From NCBI RefSeq assembly GCF_037975245.1, contig NC_092571.1:25618564-25682563 (forward strand): a stretch of 64,000 nucleotides of DNA, in the 5' to 3' direction. The notes beneath the pieces were generated by a model, which was not told the DNA's origin, did not search any database, and worked only from the letters and a program-made list of their open reading frames with translations. Positions 1 to 12,723 of this stretch are shown in pieces (position 1 is the first letter of the stretch; every line of letters starts with the position of its first letter). Position numbers and translations under genes: made by a program. Source of the stretch: Apostichopus japonicus (lineage: Eukaryota > Echinodermata > Holothuroidea > Aspidochirotida > Stichopodidae).

Positions 1-230
1 TGACTGGACTATTAACTCTAATACACAGGTCATTAGGTCACTTCATCAGTTGCAACACAAAACTCGATGGGAACATATACCAGACTTATCTGATAAATGT
101 AAATATCTTGAAAACTGGATTTAGCTATAGAAACATTACTGGAGCTCAAATTTGTTCTCTTTTCATGAATGATAACATATCACGACTAAAATTATGCCTT
201 TATTCATCCATTGAAACACAAAACTAGACA
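1..230. repeat. dispersed repeat, copy 1 (partial at window edge)
   Basis: This stretch shares short ordered blocks with 9595-10055 and 33570-34080. The blocks are a GGACTA..TCTAA..ACACAG start, a GCAACACAAAACT block (here at about 50-63) and a terminal CATATCACGACTAAA block (here at about 176-190). The order is kept while the spacing varies, so this looks like an old interspersed repeat family. No coding capacity is seen and no class can be assigned. Confidence 0.5.
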
Positions 231-1990
231 CTTTTGGAGTTGTGGAACAATAGACAGCAGGAAGAATGAATAGGGGGTATGTTGACCTAAGGTGACCAGT
301 CACCATGGGAGGGTCAATGTCAAAGGTCACCAGGTCATCCTAAAGTCGAGTGAGAGTGCAGTAGTTGCATGGAGACAGGTAAGTGAGGCAACAAAGATAA
401 TGACTGTCAACAAAGTCTATCTATTGATGGCAAGGATTGTTTCTAAAGAAAATTTGACAAGGATGAAGGAAATAAATGACAAAATACTGCCAAATAATAA
501 CAATCTTTAGGAGAGACAAAAATTCTCCTACCATAATAATTAGTCTATGCGATAGATATAAATGTCATAAACAAGTGTGGCACAGCTACTGTATGACAAA
601 CATTATTCCACTTGGGAGATATCACAGGTTTAACGTTCCTTGACACACACATAAGGCTGTATGACTTGATCAAGTCTAAATATGACATCATTGACCCACA
701 TATGCCTCATTTTCCCATTTTTTTTTTTTTACAATGTTTATTTTCTGTCATGGTGATGGGTTTTGCAGCAAATGCTGAATCCAAACCATTGAAACTCTTA
801 ACAAGACCTTATGATGGCATTTCTTTCATTGTCAAACACTTTACCTTGAAAATTTGACAAGAAAACCAAAGACAAAGTAAAAGGTTTCAGATATTTTTTT
901 GTACTTCTCTCAAAGATCTGTTTACTGACAAAATGACAGCTCCCAGGCATGATTTTTGCACTAGTATATCTCCCAAACGGAGCAAGTCTTTGCATAGCTG
1001 ATTGGGGAAGTTGAATTTTACCAAGATAGCTACCATATCAGCTATTAAAGATGATGATGGTTGAGTGTGTGTGCTGACTGCTAAAATATTATTTTCAATT
1101 TGCATCTGCCTAAGACCGATGTCGGAGTTTCCACCCGTAATTTACAACTATTTATGGGAACGTATGAAAATTCGGTTGCCATAGTTACAGTACCTTAAGT
1201 CAGCCAGGGAGTCAAGGATACACTGCCATAAAAATGTTAAGCTTCAAATGAAAATAATTTTTTTGATTTGATTAACTGTGTGTGATTCATCATAGCATGG
1301 TCAGAGTGGCACACCTGTTCGAGCCGTGCAAAGCACGGCTCCTGCAGGTAAATTGGAACTTCTATTTAAAAATAATTTGGATGATGGAAAACAGACAATT
1401 GAGCAATTTAGAGTAACAGATTAGGTTGAAAAACAAGCAGTACAAAAAATTTGGAAGCTTTAAGAGAGAAAGGAGCTATTCATCATTAGCTGACAAAATA
1501 CATATTAAAGAATGAAAAGGTAGCTTGATGACTGCTCATTAGCAATTTCAGATCGAGGGAGATATTATTTTAATTCTTTTCTATCATACTAAAAGATACT
1601 GTTTACAGAAACTGCATAGAGTGGATCTATATATACAGTATATCTGCATTTGTGTAGCAAATTCCACCATTTTGTACAGCTTTTTACTGTGAGATGATTG
1701 ATATGTATTTTTTCCCTCTGAATTTGAAGGAATTCCTTTGAGAAGATTTACCATCTGGACAAAAAAAAAGTAGATTGACATTCTTAGGCTGTAGAACTGA
1801 CTGACACTTTAAATGCAATTAACTAGTACCTCATATTTACTGTAGTTTTGTATCCAAGAAATCTTTACAAAGTGCCGGGAAACAACTACATATTAAGAAA
1901 ATGCTTGAAGGAACGGAAAGAGAGAGAAAGAAATCAACAAAGAAAGGAAAGAACGAATTTCAATGCATCTAAACTGTAATCTAGTTATAT
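231..1990. other. non-coding stretch left of NPHP4 exon 2
   Basis: AT-rich sequence with only short chance reading frames. It should lie inside an NPHP4 intron, because downstream NPHP4 exons must be further left on the minus strand. I looked for the next conserved NPHP4 block and did not find it. About 345-395 resembles 3925-3970 and 4600-4660 (a GTTG..GGA-ACAGGTA block), a minor dispersed repeat. Confidence 0.5.
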
Positions 1991-1991
1991 A

Positions 1992-2130
1992 TTATTAGAG
2001 AAAACCAGAGAATAAGAAATGACTCATAATTGACAAATAAGGAGTAAAGTTTTCGAAAATATGTTGGAATTTTCGGTCCCCCTGGGATGAGTCAATCTTA
2101 TTTCTCTGGTTTTCTCTAATAATATTTTCC
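1992..2130. repeat. imperfect hairpin repeat
   Basis: The left arm (about 1995-2020, ATTATTAGAGAAAACCAGAG and onward) reappears inverted at about 2098-2127 (TTTCTCTGGTTTTCTCTAAT). Together they could fold into a stem of about 25-30 bp with a loop near 80 bp. A related segment with AAGAAATGACTC and AATTGACAAATA is at 35333-35400, so this is a dispersed short foldback family, probably a MITE. Confidence 0.6.
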
Positions 2131-2457
2131 TTTGGAGTAAACATAGATTTTCTTTATGATATATATATATATATACAGTATATGTATTCGGCTAAATTCA
2201 ACGGTTGGGCGAATTCCCCATTGATTTGCACACTAAAATAAAACATTAATTCCTCATATACTCCCTAACCTCTGACCCTAAAACTAACCAAACCCTAGTT
2301 TTAGATAGTGGAGAACAAGAGAAGACTACTGTACTTGCGACAGTAAAATTATGCCTAGAAATGGTTGTAAAAACGTTAAGGCGAAACAAATTTTTCGCCT
2401 TAGCATCAAATTTCCACTCTCCTATTGTTCAATTTCGCCCTAGTGCCAAATTTAGTA

Positions 2458-2573
<116 letters not shown>

Positions 2574-2614
2574 TAATATCAGTTAAAACACGGTACGCAG
2601 TACGGTATACTAAC

Positions 2615-2761
2615 AGTGTTGTAGTGTAGTAACGTCTTCTTGTTGCCTTTGGCCTTGACCACCTTTCGAGGGCCGGTCCATGTTTTACCAAAGAAGCGTT
2701 TGAAGGTGACATCAAAGATACTCAGCCGGATGAAATACTCTGTCTCAGCTTTTCCTTTTTC
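2615..2761 (-). CDS. NPHP4: NPHP4 (nephrocystin-4), second coding exon
   Basis: A 147-bp exon of 49 codons, phase 0 at both ends. The acceptor is a polypyrimidine run followed by TTCCAG at 2762-2767, and the donor is GTTAGT at 2609-2614. The peptide contains IRLSIFDVTFKRFFGKTW, which matches the N-terminal NPHP4 motif recalled from vertebrates (LRVSFFDVT.RHFFGRTW). Nephrocystin-4 is a large ciliary transition-zone and cell-junction scaffold that works with NPHP1 and RPGRIP1L. The peptide then turns basic (KVVKAKGNKK). Transcription runs leftwards; most of the gene, normally well over 1000 codons, lies outside the window. The family call rests on one strong motif plus a compatible upstream exon. 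Exact exon ends are predicted from splice consensus only. Confidence 0.85.
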
Positions 2762-3305
2762 CTGGAAGAAAAAAAAAGGTGGCAAATTATAGTAAGTGCA
2801 AATAAAAAATTAACAATTAATCAAAAATGAAAAAGGACAAATTCATTAAATTCGGGAACAAAGTTGTGGGGACATGGGAAGGCAGGCATACGCCCTCTCC
2901 ACCGTCCCCAATGCTGCAAAAATACAACAAAAGTGCCTCTTTTGTTCTTGTACCCTATTCATTCCACTTTTGCAATTAGAAAGTGCCATGTTTCTTTGCT
3001 TTTACATTGTAAGTAAAAATTGGTTTCAAAAGTGCCCTTTGGTTTAAAAATTACCAGCCTTGTAATTAAAACAAAGCTTTGGCTGCTAAAATTCAACTGG
3101 GTTTTGAATGCACAGAGGATTCATTTTGTTAGTGGAAAGTTTAAAGGTACTTTTTAGTCCTCTCTCCCTCAAATCCAAGTCACATGTCTGTTGAAGGTTT
3201 GTACCCTTCCACCACCCCGCCCCTCCCCAACCCCCCATTCCCTCCTCCACCTTGTCCCTATGCATGGTTTAATCCCATTCCATCATCCCTGATGAGGCTG
3301 ATCAC

Positions 3306-3650
3306 CTTCTGTCTGGGTAACTTGTCGACCTGAGCTACATTCTCCAACGTATGAATAACCAGGCAGAGAGGTAACGCCTCTGGTTCCACACGATCTTCCT
3401 CTTCTTCCCAGTTGTTGTATAAAGTTGTCGACCTCCGTAAATCCGGAGGTAACAATTTAGCTTTCGTCAAATGTTGTTTGAAATCTTTGAGGGGCAGTCC
3501 TGATTGGTTCTTTGGGAGTTGTAAAGACACTGCCGGTGCGAAAGATTTTATGACCGCTGTAGTTTTGAAATATGACGGCAGTGAGCCTCCTTTAAGTAAA
3601 GTCCCGTGCAATGGATTCTGGGATATCTCTGGCCCTGATGTCAGAGCCAT
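3306..3650 (-). CDS. NPHP4: NPHP4, first coding exon (N-terminus)
   Basis: The frame opens with ATG at 3650 after an in-frame TAA 36 bases upstream, and gives 115 codons to a phase-0 donor at CAGAAG|GTGATC. Residues about 56-103 (DFKQHLTKAKLLPPDLRR .. NNW .. LCLVIHTLENV) align with the vertebrate NPHP4 start (IFTQNVLVPP..R..W..CVLKWL). The first 55 or so residues have no counterpart in the short vertebrate N-terminus. The donor is uncertain: GTCGAC after codon 105 and GTAGCT a little earlier also keep phase 0, and the frame stays open to a TAG at about 3258. The gene reads divergently from nothing nearby. An antisense 90-codon frame here is its shadow. Confidence 0.75.
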
Positions 3651-3840
3651 CGTTGGCAAGAAAGGAGAAGTTTGCCTCTTTTAAACTTCATCAAGTTATA
3701 CATTGTATATACTTGAAAAGGAATTTAACAATTACTCTCCATCAGGCATTATCATAAGCACCAATCAGAATTCATCTACGATAATAACCATGCATATTCA
3801 ATGACGTCATCTACTCTCCAACAGTTTGATTGGTGCATTG
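3651..3840 (-). promoter_or_regulatory. candidate NPHP4 promoter region
   Basis: Immediately 5' of the NPHP4 start there is a perfect palindromic CRE (TGACGTCA, 3802-3809), a CCAAT box on the minus strand (3829-3833) and another on the plus strand (3761-3765). No TATA box and no clear X-box for RFX factors was recognised, although ciliary genes often carry one. The assignment is inferred from position; the transcription start is not visible. Confidence 0.4.
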
Positions 3841-6800
3841 AGAAGGTGGGCGGCAGCTCATTACTAACCGATCGATGCTAGTATTAAGTAAGAGAATTTG
3901 AAAGACAACGTAAAAGTGTTCCAAATGCTAGAGTGCAGCAGTTGTGTGGAAACAGGTACAGTAAGCACTTGACAATTTGATGACAGTATTAACATCAATC
4001 ATTAGAAATTGCCAAAAAAACTTAAATGTTGTTGAAGAGAAAAAATCAGTGCTTTAACTGAATAAAGCAATTTTACAAGTTTCTAAATTACTTGGGTCAT
4101 AAATGTGTTCAAAATACTGTACTAAAATTCTATGCACAAAAATGGCTAGATGCATCTTTAGAAATTGATGTACTGTAATATTTCGATCAAGGTTAATGGC
4201 AATTTGATATATGCAATACTGCATAAATTATTCTTGAAGCTCTTCAGATACACAGTAACCAGTGGATATTTTAATTGACAACTTATCCTAACAAAGTGCT
4301 GTACATTCACATGTAGATTAAGATCCACACTGAACGAACTGACTGTAACAACATGCTGCACACCCTGTGTAAGTGTAACTATATATACTGCACACAAACT
4401 TCCTCAGTGAAACCCACACAAGTAGAGAAAAGATGGAAAAAACCTCACTCTTGCAAAATTATTATCAACATCCTCTGATATCTACTCCTTCTAATCACAA
4501 CCACTGTCTGTCCTTGAACTGATAGAGAAAATAAGTTTGAGCAGTAAATAACCGGTCGCTGAGGGTGTATGGTGTTAAAAAGGTCACCAGTCCAACCTAG
4601 ACATGGTACAGTAGATCAAGAATGTTATTGTTGTAAGGAGACAGGTAAGCAAGTAAGCAAAATATAGTAAATAAATTAATATATCTTCTCTCTCTTTAGT
4701 ATGGAACAGTAAGTTTGTTCTCACCCTCCTAATCACCAAAAATTAAATTTTATAAGTCTCGGCATACATGGAAGTATTTGCCTGCATAATAAATATCTGT
4801 CAGACAACATATGACATCACATTATGCACTGTATAGTAAGGCAATTTCCTTGCGGATATTAATCTCAACACACCTGACCTGATGAGTCAGAATTTTGGGG
4901 TAAAATTTGATATATTTAAGTGTTTTTTGAAGGTACGACTGGTCATCACATTATCTGGTTATCTAGTCATAAATTTCTAACAAAGTTGATGGTCAAAGTG
5001 TGCACAGATGTTTTTTAACGATTGCCCAGCAGTGTAATATCTCAGTATCCTTTTTTAAGTTAAGAAAACACATTCAATGTTATGAGCGCATGAGGAAATT
5101 GCTTTTACGTTCTTCATTAAAAACTGTCTCAGTACCTGCTATGTACATACGACGGACAGATATATTTAAAATGTTGTGAAATTAAAAGAGATCAATTTTC
5201 CTGTTACTGTAAGTCATTGATGCTTTGGATCGGACCTACACTCTGTGCTGTCTTGCAAAGCTAGTTTACAATGCTCACAACATTTACACTGTAATTTAAT
5301 TAAAGTTACTGCATACTGCTTGAATACGGTAATCATCTCTTCACAAACTACAAACAGCTTTGATAATCACATTATAAATGCAACTGTAGGCCGCCGGTTG
5401 AAACAATAAGTCCTTCGGGGGGAAATTCTCAAACTATGGCAGAATTGCAATGATCAAGAGCTGTAGTATAATGTTGTAAACATGTGGCACTTAAGGCTCC
5501 TGGTATCAATAAATTAGAAATATCTTCTACACAGGTACCGCAACAGTAGGTATGAAGACAGTCGTTACTAAACAAAATCCTTTACGACCTTCTCACAACA
5601 AACGTAATTTTAAGCAGAAAACAGAACTGAAGTTCCATCCGATATATAGAGACTTGATCCTTCCACTTAAAACATTACAACCATCCAGTCCAGACAAAAT
5701 TATGCACTGCAAGAAGGGAGAAATAATTTGACTCTCCCGATATTATTAAAAACACAGGCCGGGCTGGAGCTTCATTTAATTCTCTGGTGAGTCAATAGAC
5801 ATGGCATACTGTATCTCAATCCTCTGCCGTGGTTTTTCCACCAGGCGGGCGGGCGGTATTAATTTAGAAGCCTGAAAACGTGTTATGAGCTCTTCACAAG
5901 AAGCGGAGTTTGCTGAATGAGGCACGACATTGGAATTCAACTGCACTGGGTTCAAGTCCTGCCTTTGACACTGCGTAATCAATACTTGATGGATAGATCT
6001 AGCCTAGCCTAAGCTGTGTGGCAGACTATGTCAATATCATATAGCATCTGTTGCTAAGAGACAGCTGAACAGTGATATGTACTTAATTGTGGCTTTACCT
6101 TTTGATGGTTATCAGTCCTTTATTAAACGATGAAATATAGAAGGTTCTTCTTTAGCTCAAGTTTTATTATTAGTATTATTTTTTTTTTTATCGAGCACTA
6201 GAGAAATAAATTGGAATAGGATCAATAATGCAAACTGATACGTCACCAAGTTTTCAGGGGCGATAACATTTTTAGATTGATCTAGTGTACAGGGCGGTTA
6301 AAGAGAGTTAGGGTTAGGTTTAGTACTGTGCTAAATCACACCAAAGAACATCTAATGTGCAGGTTAGTATCATATATTAACTTTGTTATCTTTAAAAATA
6401 GACTTTATCTGATAGCTTATAAATGATAAGAACATAAAGTTTCTGATAAATTTTTTTTTTCTTAATTCTCTTTCCTTTGTTTTTTCCCTCTTTTTTGTTC
6501 TTTTGGGTTTTGTGGAATTAGAGAATAAATTGTTAGTGGTGAATACGTATATATTTAATGTCAGATCAATAGTGCAGTGATATTTATAAAAGACAGTGCT
6601 AAATTAGTGTCAATCTTAGATGACTTTCAGTGCAGAAAGTTGCGAGGTTTTTTAATACTGAATAGTAAAACCAAAGAACACTAAACTATGGAGGTTACTG
6701 GTATTAAAGACTATTTATTTATAACTTTTATTTTAAACTTTCAAAAGAACTTTTCTTTCCTAAGATTTAATAACAATTTACAACAATTTAAATTTTTTAA

Positions 6801-8279
6801 GAATGAACTTTTCATTTTAAAATAACTACTGTTTGAAAAGTACTGACAGGCAGTTAAAAGACAGTAGGCTGCCCTACTGTACTTAACACACAGTTAACTG
6901 TTATGTATATATGCTACAATATCACAATAGTAAAAATAATACAGTAGTAAGGCCTATATACAACAAGTACATATTACGCAAATTTATGCTTGAAATATTT
7001 CTTTAAGGTCACAGCAATATCTTTTAATATTAAATTTAATGCTTGATAAAAACATCCATGGACAGTACTATGATAAGGCAAAGTTTTGTATATACCATAG
7101 TATAGACGAAATTTACAATTTTTTTCTTTTCACTGTATTGAAAAATTAATCAAAGTTTGAACTGAACTTGTGCTACAGTACCTGCACATTAAATGTGTTT
7201 TCCTTGTAGGATACCTGAAGACATTTACACCGGTCTAAGGAAGAGCAATGAACCCAGCTTTCCAATTTTTGTGTTTCTTCATTCCTTTCCACCCCCATCC
7301 CCACCCCCAGCCCTCCCCTCTCAAAATTGTTTATCATATCAAAGATTTCAAAATTAAAATATCTTAGAGTCTGACTTAAGGATCACCTATGAAAAGATGA
7401 GTTATGACAGAAATTTAAAGTTGATATGTTGTAGTCTAATCATCAAAATGGTAGTGTGCAGTGCACCTGAGTTCCATCTCATTGTTCCCCTTTAAATAAT
7501 TTTTATTTTGGGGAATGCTCCTTTCAGAAAAATTTGATGATGACAGCTTCTCAGTGGAAAATTAATTGTCAAAAACATATGTTTTTCTCTTATTAATTGT
7601 AATGACTTTCAAGCAATATTCTTTTATGCATCATATAAACAACAAGGCTGCCAGGATGGTATAATTTCCACACCATATCTTTGATCAATTTTTAATGCAC
7701 TGTAAATCATATCTATCGTGATATATACAGAATCACAAGATCCTCAATTCTGTTATTTTCCTATCGTCTGTTTCCGTGCTTGCTAGAACCTTGAGTACAT
7801 ATACAGGTAGTGTACTAAAGACAATGGTAATCATGCAACCACTTGAATGAACCTCCGATGTTCAAAGGGTAATTGCATGGTCAATTTAAACTAACAGTAT
7901 TTTTGTGTAAGTAAACATGCAAGGAAAGAGGCTGTTCTTTTTAGTGGACTGCAAGTAGAAAATTTAAGACTTGAGATAATGTAGAGCTCAGACGTGGGTC
8001 GGCAATATTCTTAAAATCCGATATCAATCCAAATTGCTTTAAAATCTGAGCAATGAAGTCAACTGTCATATGTAGAGAAATCAATTAATAATTAATAATA
8101 AAAATACAAAGCAATACTGTATGTAAGGTCAATAAACATGAATCGTAGAAGCCCTGTACTTACTGTTAATGCTGGAAAGAATGAACATTTTAAGTTTTCT
8201 GACAATGGTATAATTTGCCACTTTGAGAGCCACAGTGAACTATGGTGGTTTGTGGCACTTGCATAGTCACCATGGTAGC
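3841..8279. other. intergenic DNA with no supported gene
   Basis: AT-rich, with homopolymer runs and small repeated blocks. Copies of the GTTG..ACAGGTA block are at about 3925-3970 and 4600-4660. All frames are short and resemble no known protein. Minus-strand exons of the gene whose first exon is at 12,724-12,903 could hide here if very short; I could not identify any. Confidence 0.5.
5895..5975 (+). mobile_element. possible tRNA-like SINE head
   Basis: GGGTTCAAGTCCTGCC at about 5949-5964 resembles a pol III B box (GGTTCAANYCC). GAGCTCTTCACAAG about 60 bases upstream is a loose A-box candidate. The spacing fits a tRNA-derived SINE, but the A box is poor and no cloverleaf was established. 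Confidence 0.3.
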
Positions 8280-8545
8280 TAAAAGTATGGTGTATGGATG
8301 GTGTTTGCATGATGAGTGCTCAATATGTTTTACAAGAGGTTTGTATGATGCTGGCAAGTGGTTTGTGTGGTACTAGTATGACGTCTGGTTGGTGCTTGGA
8401 TGGTGACTGCATGTTGATTGGATACACCAATGGTGCCAAGTGGATGGTGCTTGGATGGTGCTTGTATGGTACCTATGAATGGTGCCTGCATACTTATTGG
8501 ATACTTGCACGATACAAGGATAGTGCTTGTATGGAGTTTGTTTAA
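8280..8545. repeat. degenerate short tandem repeat
   Basis: The region is built from diverged GGTGCTTG-ATGGTG-like words. Both strands are open for about 80 codons with biased composition. This is an old minisatellite rather than coding sequence. Confidence 0.45.
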
Positions 8546-8637
8546 CAGCTCGAGTATTTTAGACAGATCTGTCCCCATCCCCTTTCCCTAGGGTCACCGT
8601 TACAATGTCTTGGCTATTAGCACAGACAGGAATTCCT

Positions 8638-8858
8638 CCTACATCTCACACTTCCCAGAAAGATTACTAGCAGTTTCTATTTACTAGACGATACAGAATA
8701 ATATACCTTTCCTACATATCAGATTTCCCAGAAAGATTACTAGTAGTTTCTATTTACAAGCAGAAACATAAAAAATATACCTGTCCTATATATCACACTT
8801 CCCAGAAAGATGACTAACAGTTTCTATTTACAAGCCATCAACATAATAACATACTTTT
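8638..8858. repeat. three-copy tandem repeat of about 73 bp
   Basis: Copies start near 8638, 8711 and 8785. Each contains CCTA-AT-TCA-A-TTCCCAGAAAGAT, then ACTA-(C/G)AGTTTCTATTTAC and a spacer ending in ATATACCT. Divergence among copies is modest. No function is suggested. Confidence 0.8.
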
Positions 8859-9002
8859 CCAACCTCTAAGTCCCAGTAGATCACTTACACTTTGACCTCC
8901 ATGTGCAGTAACTCTCTACAACAGAAACCTTACACTGGTCTGTGCATGTAATATCTATCCACACTTACTGTATCTCTACCAAGAAAACAACCTTACACTT
9001 GT

Positions 9003-9290
9003 CAGGGGCTCAAATTAAACGGTCGTCCAATCATCTGGGATGACCAAACCCCTGCTTAGGTTGTCTGACGGACAAATAGCTCATTTGCCGTAAGTGTTCA
9101 ACACTTTGAACAAAACTTGAAAAATCCCTATTCTTTCAAATCAAAATCTGCCCCAAAAATGATATCAGCTTGTTGGTATCGTCCTCCATTCATATTAGAA
9201 ACAACGTAAGAAATAAATCACATTTTGGTACGTTACGTAATGAGTGGAAAATCCTACACTTTAGCTGTATGCACACCCCTTCGCATCCCT
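9003..9290. mobile_element. possible hAT-type MITE
   Basis: The left end is CAGGGGCTC and the right end, read inverted, is AGGGATGCGAAGGGG. ACTTGT flanks both sides (8997-9002 and 9292-9297). The inverted ends match poorly beyond the first bases, so this is tentative. Confidence 0.35.
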
Positions 9291-9594
9291 AACTTGTAGT
9301 TAGCACATTTTGTTTATTAGTAAAGACAGAATGTGCATACTGTAAATGTGCAATAATGGTCACGCAAAGTATTGTATACTTCGTACACTAAATTTATACC
9401 TAACGGTCCCTTGTCTTTCAAGTTTCCATAAATGAGCAATTTGTTATAGACTACAGGTACATTAAATGCCGCAATTGTACAAAGTTCGGGGGCTGGCATT
9501 CTAAGGCAAGAGCCATTCATGCCGGCATGCAAGCATCATGTAAAAATATTTAAATTTCAGAAATGGCTCTAAAGAACTTCAGGAAGCTCAAATC

Positions 9595-10055
9595 AATTAA
9601 AGCTGCTAGACTAACTTGGTCTAATATGTACACAGTCCATTGGGTCAGTTCCTCAGATGCAACACAAAACTGAATCTAAAGGAAACCTTAAGAATTTGAT
9701 GGTCTCCCAGTAACTGAAATAAGAGTTTAATACAATCAATTTATACAAATTTTGTTTGCTCTGTTAGTCTGCTTTGAGTTTGCTCTGATAAATATGAAGA
9801 ACTTAAACATACAGTATTTTGGCCAAGTTATTGAATTTACATCGGAGTATGACCATTTTAGGCCTGCCCTAAAAGGCCAACATGTAGTAATAAATTTAAA
9901 CTTAAAGGAAAATTCCAGAGGTAAAGCCAGTACAGGTATTTTAAAGCTGATCTATCTTGGAAAAAAACTGGAAGAGCTATTAAAACATTAAGAACACTCA
10001 AAAATCTTGTTTTATCTTTTGAAGTCACGACATATCACAACTAAATTTCTGTCTA
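9595..10055. repeat. dispersed repeat, copy 2
   Basis: Carries the same ordered blocks as 1-230 and 33570-34080: GACTAACTTGGTCTAAT near 9608, GCAACACAAAACTGAA near 9659, TTCCAGAGGTAAAG near 9912, and CATATCACAACTAAA near 10030. This is the longest copy in the window. It has no recognisable coding sequence. Confidence 0.5.
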
Positions 10056-10117
10056 AAGTCAATCCAAATATAATGCTGTTGCATTGTCGTACCATGAGTC
10101 CATGACCCTGAGTACAG

Positions 10118-10595
10118 CAGGGATGTGACCACGCTGGGCGGCCCAGCCAGCACCAAAAATTACCGCCCAGCACTGTCTTAAAAATCGTGAATCCCGCCCA
10201 GCACTATTTTCAACTAAAATCCCTAACATTCCTAACAATATATTCAACATAAATTGAGCCTAGCCTACGTATGCCAAAATTATACAGGCTAATAATGCAT
10301 CAGTTACGCATGCGAGAAACATTACTTACGGCTCTCAATCGGTCCCTTGTAATATCTCTTTGAAACAAACTAATAACTTTTACCAGGTACGTAATATATT
10401 TCACTAAAAAAAAAATTAAAAAATGTAAATTGTTAGCAAAACTAGTACTTGTATTTGTGCTTAAAAAGCTACACAAGTGCCAGCATTTGGCATCTGAGCA
10501 CCTTCAAAAACCGAAACAGCCCCCTCCCCTTTGACCCCTCGCCCAGGACGGCGATCAGTATACCCAGCACTCAGGAAATCCTGGGCACATCCCTG
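10118..10595. mobile_element. hAT-like MITE with CAGGGATGTG ends
   Basis: The ends are inverted: CAGGGATGTGACCA on the left and, read in reverse complement, CAGGGATGTGCCCA on the right. GTACAG directly abuts both ends (10112-10117, 10596-10601). The CAGGG terminus is typical of hAT elements; their duplication is normally 8 bp, so 6 bp suggests decay. The interior is non-coding, with repeated GCCCAGCAC words near both ends. Confidence 0.75.
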
Positions 10596-10601
10596 GTACA
10601 G

Positions 10602-12723
10602 GATGTATGATGCACATTAATACAATACGGTCACACACTAACATCTATCTGATAGAAGTAGTCAAGCAGTACAGCTATTTAAATACCATCTACCACTATT
10701 AGTCTATTACTATCTACAGTATACATGTCGAGTTGTCAACTTGACACGGCTGCACGATAACAAAATGAAACCTGAAATTTCTAAAACTGTATTAACTTTA
10801 TTCTTCTGGTCCAAAGGTTAACAGTAGGAATCAAACTAATCTATACCATGCACAGGTCTGTGTACAGCAGTACAGTTCTTGCATCTTCTATCTAGGCTCA
10901 GTTTTTTTTTTAAGTATTATTTTGGTTTATCATGTGATGTAACAACTTTCCAATGACCATTACTGAATATATAACCCTGTACTTGCCAGCAATATTTTGG
11001 CTTTAACTTTTAATTTCAAAGAAATCACAGAAAACTTCGATTATGTTAATTATATACTTGGCATGTACCGTACAATGGAAGCCCTAACATAAAACAATTC
11101 CTGCTCATAAGTATCAATTCACACTTACAGCACTGTACACTACAGCAGTCTACGTTGAGATCCAAGTTTACATAATTTACAAGGTCTTCTACTCATGCTG
11201 TTACAACAATATGTATTAATTATCAAATTGTTTGTATGTACATCCCTGGCTTGCAACAATTTTTTTCTCTTGGGTAGATCTATATGCACATGTACAGTAT
11301 ACAAGTGCTGTATCTTGAAAGGCCAAACCACTAACGACATATACAGCAGTGACTGTTCATAATATTATTTGGAATACTCATAGGACAAAATAAAAAGTAG
11401 ATCTGCTGAGAAATGGTCAAACTAAAACTTTTCTCGTAATACACATTTTGTTTGTATGACATCGTGGGAGGTGTAGTGCACAAGCTCCATAAAAAAACAA
11501 ACCTTCTGCACAATACAGAAAATATAGGAAACTTTTGAGAAGCAAGGATAAACAGCTCTCTAATACAACAGGCCATAACAGAAAAATTATTGAAAGGATG
11601 AGCCTGCTACAATTTCAAAAGATTGTTTATATGACAATAAAGATGTAAATTTTCTGAAATATTCTTTGCATCTATAGTGGTATGAACATTACCCCAGTAA
11701 TCAAATAAATGTTGCAAGAAAAGTGGCTAGACATCTGCTCACAGGGGAAAGTGGTAAACAAATGATGTCACTGTTTGTTTACTGACCCCTGCAATAGGGA
11801 AAAGCTGTGTACATGCTACAGTACAGTATATATACATCATTTATACTGTATACATGTGTATGCATTCACACATACTGTAATCTGTCCCGTAAACCGTCGT
11901 AAAATATCAAGCTTTTTATTGGTTTTATGCATTTTTAAAACAATCTGCTCAAATTCTCAAATACAGGCTACAGCCCAAATGGACTTCACTGGAATTTACT
12001 TTTGTTCCAGCAGTTTGAAAGACTTTTGGGAAACATCTTTTATACATGACATTATCTGACATTCTCTTGTTTGTGGTTTGATTTCTCCTTTTTTTGCCAT
12101 CAAAATTCCCCCATTGTGATGCAGATCTAAGAATTCCATATTTTAGAATGAAAGCTTGAAAGCTTTGAAACCTATATATATTTTATTAATGAAAGTGATA
12201 GCTACCGTAAAATATATACAACAGGCATGGAAGCGCATGTTTCCACCTGATATGCTACCACTTGTAAGCTATATTCTAAGTGATTGGGCCATGGTCTATA
12301 TACATGCACATCAGGCCTAGAATTTCACAATTTTAGCTGCTTGCTAAAAATTGTCAGTGCATGATAAATTTACAGGCTAAAAACAAATTTCAACTTCCAT
12401 TTTTCTTGAATTGTTGCAAAAGGCAAAAAATAATTTGAACTTGCAGAATAATGACAGGGCATCATTTCTCTTCTGGCAAATAGCAAAATCAATTTTGCAT
12501 TTTAGCAATATCCCAGATTGTGAAGCCTGCATGTACTGTACTCTAATCCTGAAATAACATTGTTGGCTGTTAATATGTTACAATCGAATGTGATGTCAGA
12601 TTATAAAGTTGCTCATTAGGGACAGTGTGGCAGAAAAGAACTATCTAGACAGTTACAGAATTTTTAACAAACATAAAGGAAAGAGGACAAAAGAAAGAAA
12701 TAGTTGTACACTATAATACTTAC
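10602..12723. other. intergenic or intronic DNA with no supported gene
   Basis: Many short frames but none with recognisable similarity or credible splice borders. A weak MITE candidate lies at about 12312-12534: it starts CAGGCCTAG, ends with AAGCCTG, TTCACAAT is near both ends, and no good target duplication was found. Confidence 0.4.

Noticed and set aside
3412-3684. Plus-strand frame of 90 codons
   Set aside because: Antisense shadow of the NPHP4 first coding exon.
9317-9532. Minus-strand 71-codon frame as an internal exon of the orphan gene
   Set aside because: The peptide looks protein-like in part but there is no convincing acceptor, and it sits at the edge of repeat DNA.
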